DNA of 64,000 bases from Pseudoalteromonas tunicata. GTDB taxonomy: Bacteria > Pseudomonadota > Gammaproteobacteria > Enterobacterales > Alteromonadaceae. The stretch covers positions 1 to 64,000 of the forward strand of contig NZ_CP011033.1 in NCBI RefSeq assembly GCF_002310815.1. Direction: 5' to 3'. Positions 62,522-64,000 of this stretch are shown here, in pieces (the stretch's first letter is position 1; each line of letters begins with the position of its first letter). The position numbers and the translations under genes were made by a program. The notes under the pieces were generated by a model. The model worked only from the letters and a program-made list of their open reading frames with translations, ran no database searches and had not been told where the DNA came from.

Positions 62522-64000
62522 ATGTTAGAAAGAATACATAGAATAAAAGGTATAGGGCTTTTACATGATGCTGATGCAAGAGCTCATGGACTACAGAAAG
62601 CCAGCTTTATCTATGCAGATAATGGACGAGGTAAATCAACACTAGCTTCATTATTCCGTTCTTGTTCGACGAATAAACCTGAACTCCTCGTAAACCGCCG
62701 AACTATTGATGGTAATAACGAACCAGAAGCAATTCTTCAATTTTCTAATGGGCAGCGTTCTACCTTTCAAAATGGTAGTTGGGATGTTGAGCGCCCAGAG
62801 CTTTTAGTATTTGATGCCGATTTCGTTGAACAAAATGTTTATGCAGGTGGACAAGTTACAGCCGACCAACGAAAAAACTTATTACAATTTGCACTTGGCG
62901 AAAATGCTGTTGTGGCGCAACAAGAATATGATCTCGCAGATGATAATGCGAGAGCAGCAGCCAATTCTATACGAGAAACAAGTAATCAATTAGAAGTGCT
63001 GCATAGAGGTTTGACGCAAACTCAATTTCAAAGAATCGCCGAAGTTGTAGATGCAGATGATCAAATATCCGCTCTTAACGGCAAAATCGTTGAAGCCCAA
63101 AATATAGGTCTTATTCAAGCTAAGGCATTGCCTCAGCAGTTAGCATTGCCGACACTTAATGTGGATGATATTTTTAATGTTTTGGGTACATCCCTCGAAA
63201 ATATTGATCTAGCAGCAGAGCAGCAAGTTAAAGAACACTTAAATACTCACAACAAAAATCGTTTAGAGAAATGGATAAGTGATGGGCATGCATACGGTGA
63301 AGAAGGTAATTGCTTGTATTGCAACCAACCTCTCGATGGTGTCGAATTAATACAAGCATATCGCAGTTATTTTAATCAAGATTATAATCAGCTTAAGTCG
63401 GATGTTTCTCGGTTGACAGGCCTCATTAACGCGAGCTGCTCTAATGAGATCATTGACAGATTAAAGTCACGGTTTGAAACTGCTAGTGCAGTCATTGATG
63501 GTTGGCAGGAGCATGTTGAGGTAATACCTCCAACATTCGATGAAAATTCCGCAAGAGATGCTCTTTCTAATATTGAAACTCTGTTAAACGCTTTGAGAGA
63601 GAGCAAAGAAGTTAATTTGCTCGACGCTGTTGGCTCTGAAGATAATAAAAACGAAGTTGCTAGAATCTGGCAGGAAGTTATAGAGGTTGTTGTTGCATGT
63701 AACAATTCAATTTCAAATGCTACAGCTGTTATAACAAACTACAAAAACAGTTTGGCAGCTCTAAGTATTGAGAATTTGAAAAACCAAATTCGTGATTTAG
63801 AGTGGGCTAAAATACGTTACAGGCAAGATGTTGTAGATTTATTTTCACAGCTCGCTTTGGAAAAAATTCAGGACGAAACTGCAAAATCTGAAAAACAAAC
63901 AAAAAAAGATGCCTTGAATCAAATCATGCAGGCAACTCTAGAAAGCTATAAAGATCGTATTAATGAGCTTTTGCGCGGTTTTGGTGCTCAATTTCTGATT
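62522..64000 (+). CDS. Cassette 4: AAA_13 ATPase, PrrC/RloC-like (3' end outside window)
   Basis: Open for 493 codons to the window end with no stop. Walker A is YADNGRGKST (31-40), at the start of an AAA_13-type ATPase (the family of anticodon nucleases PrrC and RloC). A predicted coiled coil follows, with a CLYC zinc-hook-like motif at 264-267 flanked by helical arms, as in RloC and Rad50. The remainder of the ATPase core and any nuclease domain lie beyond the window. AAGGGA precedes the ATG. It is preceded by the GTTATGT core, so it is a cassette; its own attC should begin with ACATAAC. Defence role is inferred from the family. Confidence 0.75.
   Translation, partial: MLERIHRIKGIGLLHDADARAHGLQKASFIYADNGRGKSTLASLFRSCSTNKPELLVNRRTIDGNNEPEAILQFSNGQRSTFQNGSWDVERPELLVFDADFVEQNVYAGGQVTADQRKNLLQFALGENAVVAQQEYDLADDNARAAANSIRETSNQLEVLHRGLTQTQFQRIAEVVDADDQISALNGKIVEAQNIGLIQAKALPQQLALPTLNVDDIFNVLGTSLENIDLAAEQQVKEHLNTHNKNRLEKWISDGHAYGEEGNCLYCNQPLDGVELIQAYRSYFNQDYNQLKSDVSRLTGLINASCSNEIIDRLKSRFETASAVIDGWQEHVEVIPPTFDENSARDALSNIETLLNALRESKEVNLLDAVGSEDNKNEVARIWQEVIEVVVACNNSISNATAVITNYKNSLAALSIENLKNQIRDLEWAKIRYRQDVVDLFSQLALEKIQDETAKSEKQTKKDALNQIMQATLESYKDRINELLRGFGAQFLI

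Noticed and set aside
1..64000. Vibrio-type parS (TTTACA-N-TGTAAA)
   Set aside because: No copy in that order was noticed, only the opposite arrangement of the half-sites.
1..64000. tRNA, rRNA or known riboswitch
   Set aside because: No acceptor-arm/TTCRA pattern, rRNA segment or recognised aptamer was seen by eye; a tRNAscan and Rfam search would settle it.

Overview
The window looks like part of a Pseudoalteromonas-type gammaproteobacterium (marine Alteromonadales). The DNA is AT-rich. It carries the long form of isocitrate lyase paired with malate synthase G, several TonB-dependent receptors, a secreted subtilase with PPC domains, and families typical of this order (DUF3718, DUF2750, DUF5062, DUF3649/PepSY/DUF3325). 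A P1-like parA-parB pair with an N-terminal HTH on ParA lies at the very start, which suggests a region near the origin of a secondary chromosome or large plasmid. No rRNA or tRNA genes were seen.

Layout: 0-2.4 kb partition genes; 2.6-9 kb SWIM/SNF2 helicase, benzoate transporter with divergent XRE-cupin regulator, two sibling C-rich sRNA candidates and a BrxR/CapW-like WYL regulator; 9.5-13 kb rmuC, HIT and alkC operon; 13-15.6 kb Fur-type iron operon; 16-23 kb a PstS-OmpA fusion, an unknown protein with an internal duplication, and a binding protein/hybrid kinase pair; 24-28 kb the divergent aceA/glcB glyoxylate shunt; 28.8-37.7 kb housekeeping genes, an M1 peptidase and two tandem paralogous small membrane proteins; 37.7-42.6 kb siderophore receptor and secreted subtilase; 43.4-57.3 kb a sugar-use locus (ROK regulator, sugar ABC transporter, GH3, two TonB receptors, GH97); 57.3-58.7 kb tandem repeats and an IS91-like remnant; 58.7-64 kb an integron cassette array with no integrase in view. 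The array is interrupted by a group II intron sitting exactly in a cassette junction, and it ends in a PrrC/RloC-like ATPase cassette cut off by the window end.

Two dispersed intergenic motifs overlay the conventional genes. One is a 17-bp palindrome (TGTAAAGSSSCTTTACA, nine copies, all intergenic, 9-52 kb), a candidate partition or regulator site. The other is a 21-bp motif (GTTAGTAAAA-N3-TGATCTGA, about eighteen copies). Seven copies lie beyond the 3' end of aceA and seven at or beyond the 3' end of glcB, two of them inside the glcB reading frame. Some palindromes head a longer diverged repeat, one copy of which ends in the 21-bp motif.

Functionally, the 43-55 kb locus couples outer-membrane sugar uptake, hydrolysis of glycosides and ABC import under a ROK repressor. 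The glyoxylate shunt, Fur-type iron uptake genes and secreted peptidase fit a marine heterotroph. The cassette array and the WYL regulator are the most likely places for uncharacterised or defence-related functions.
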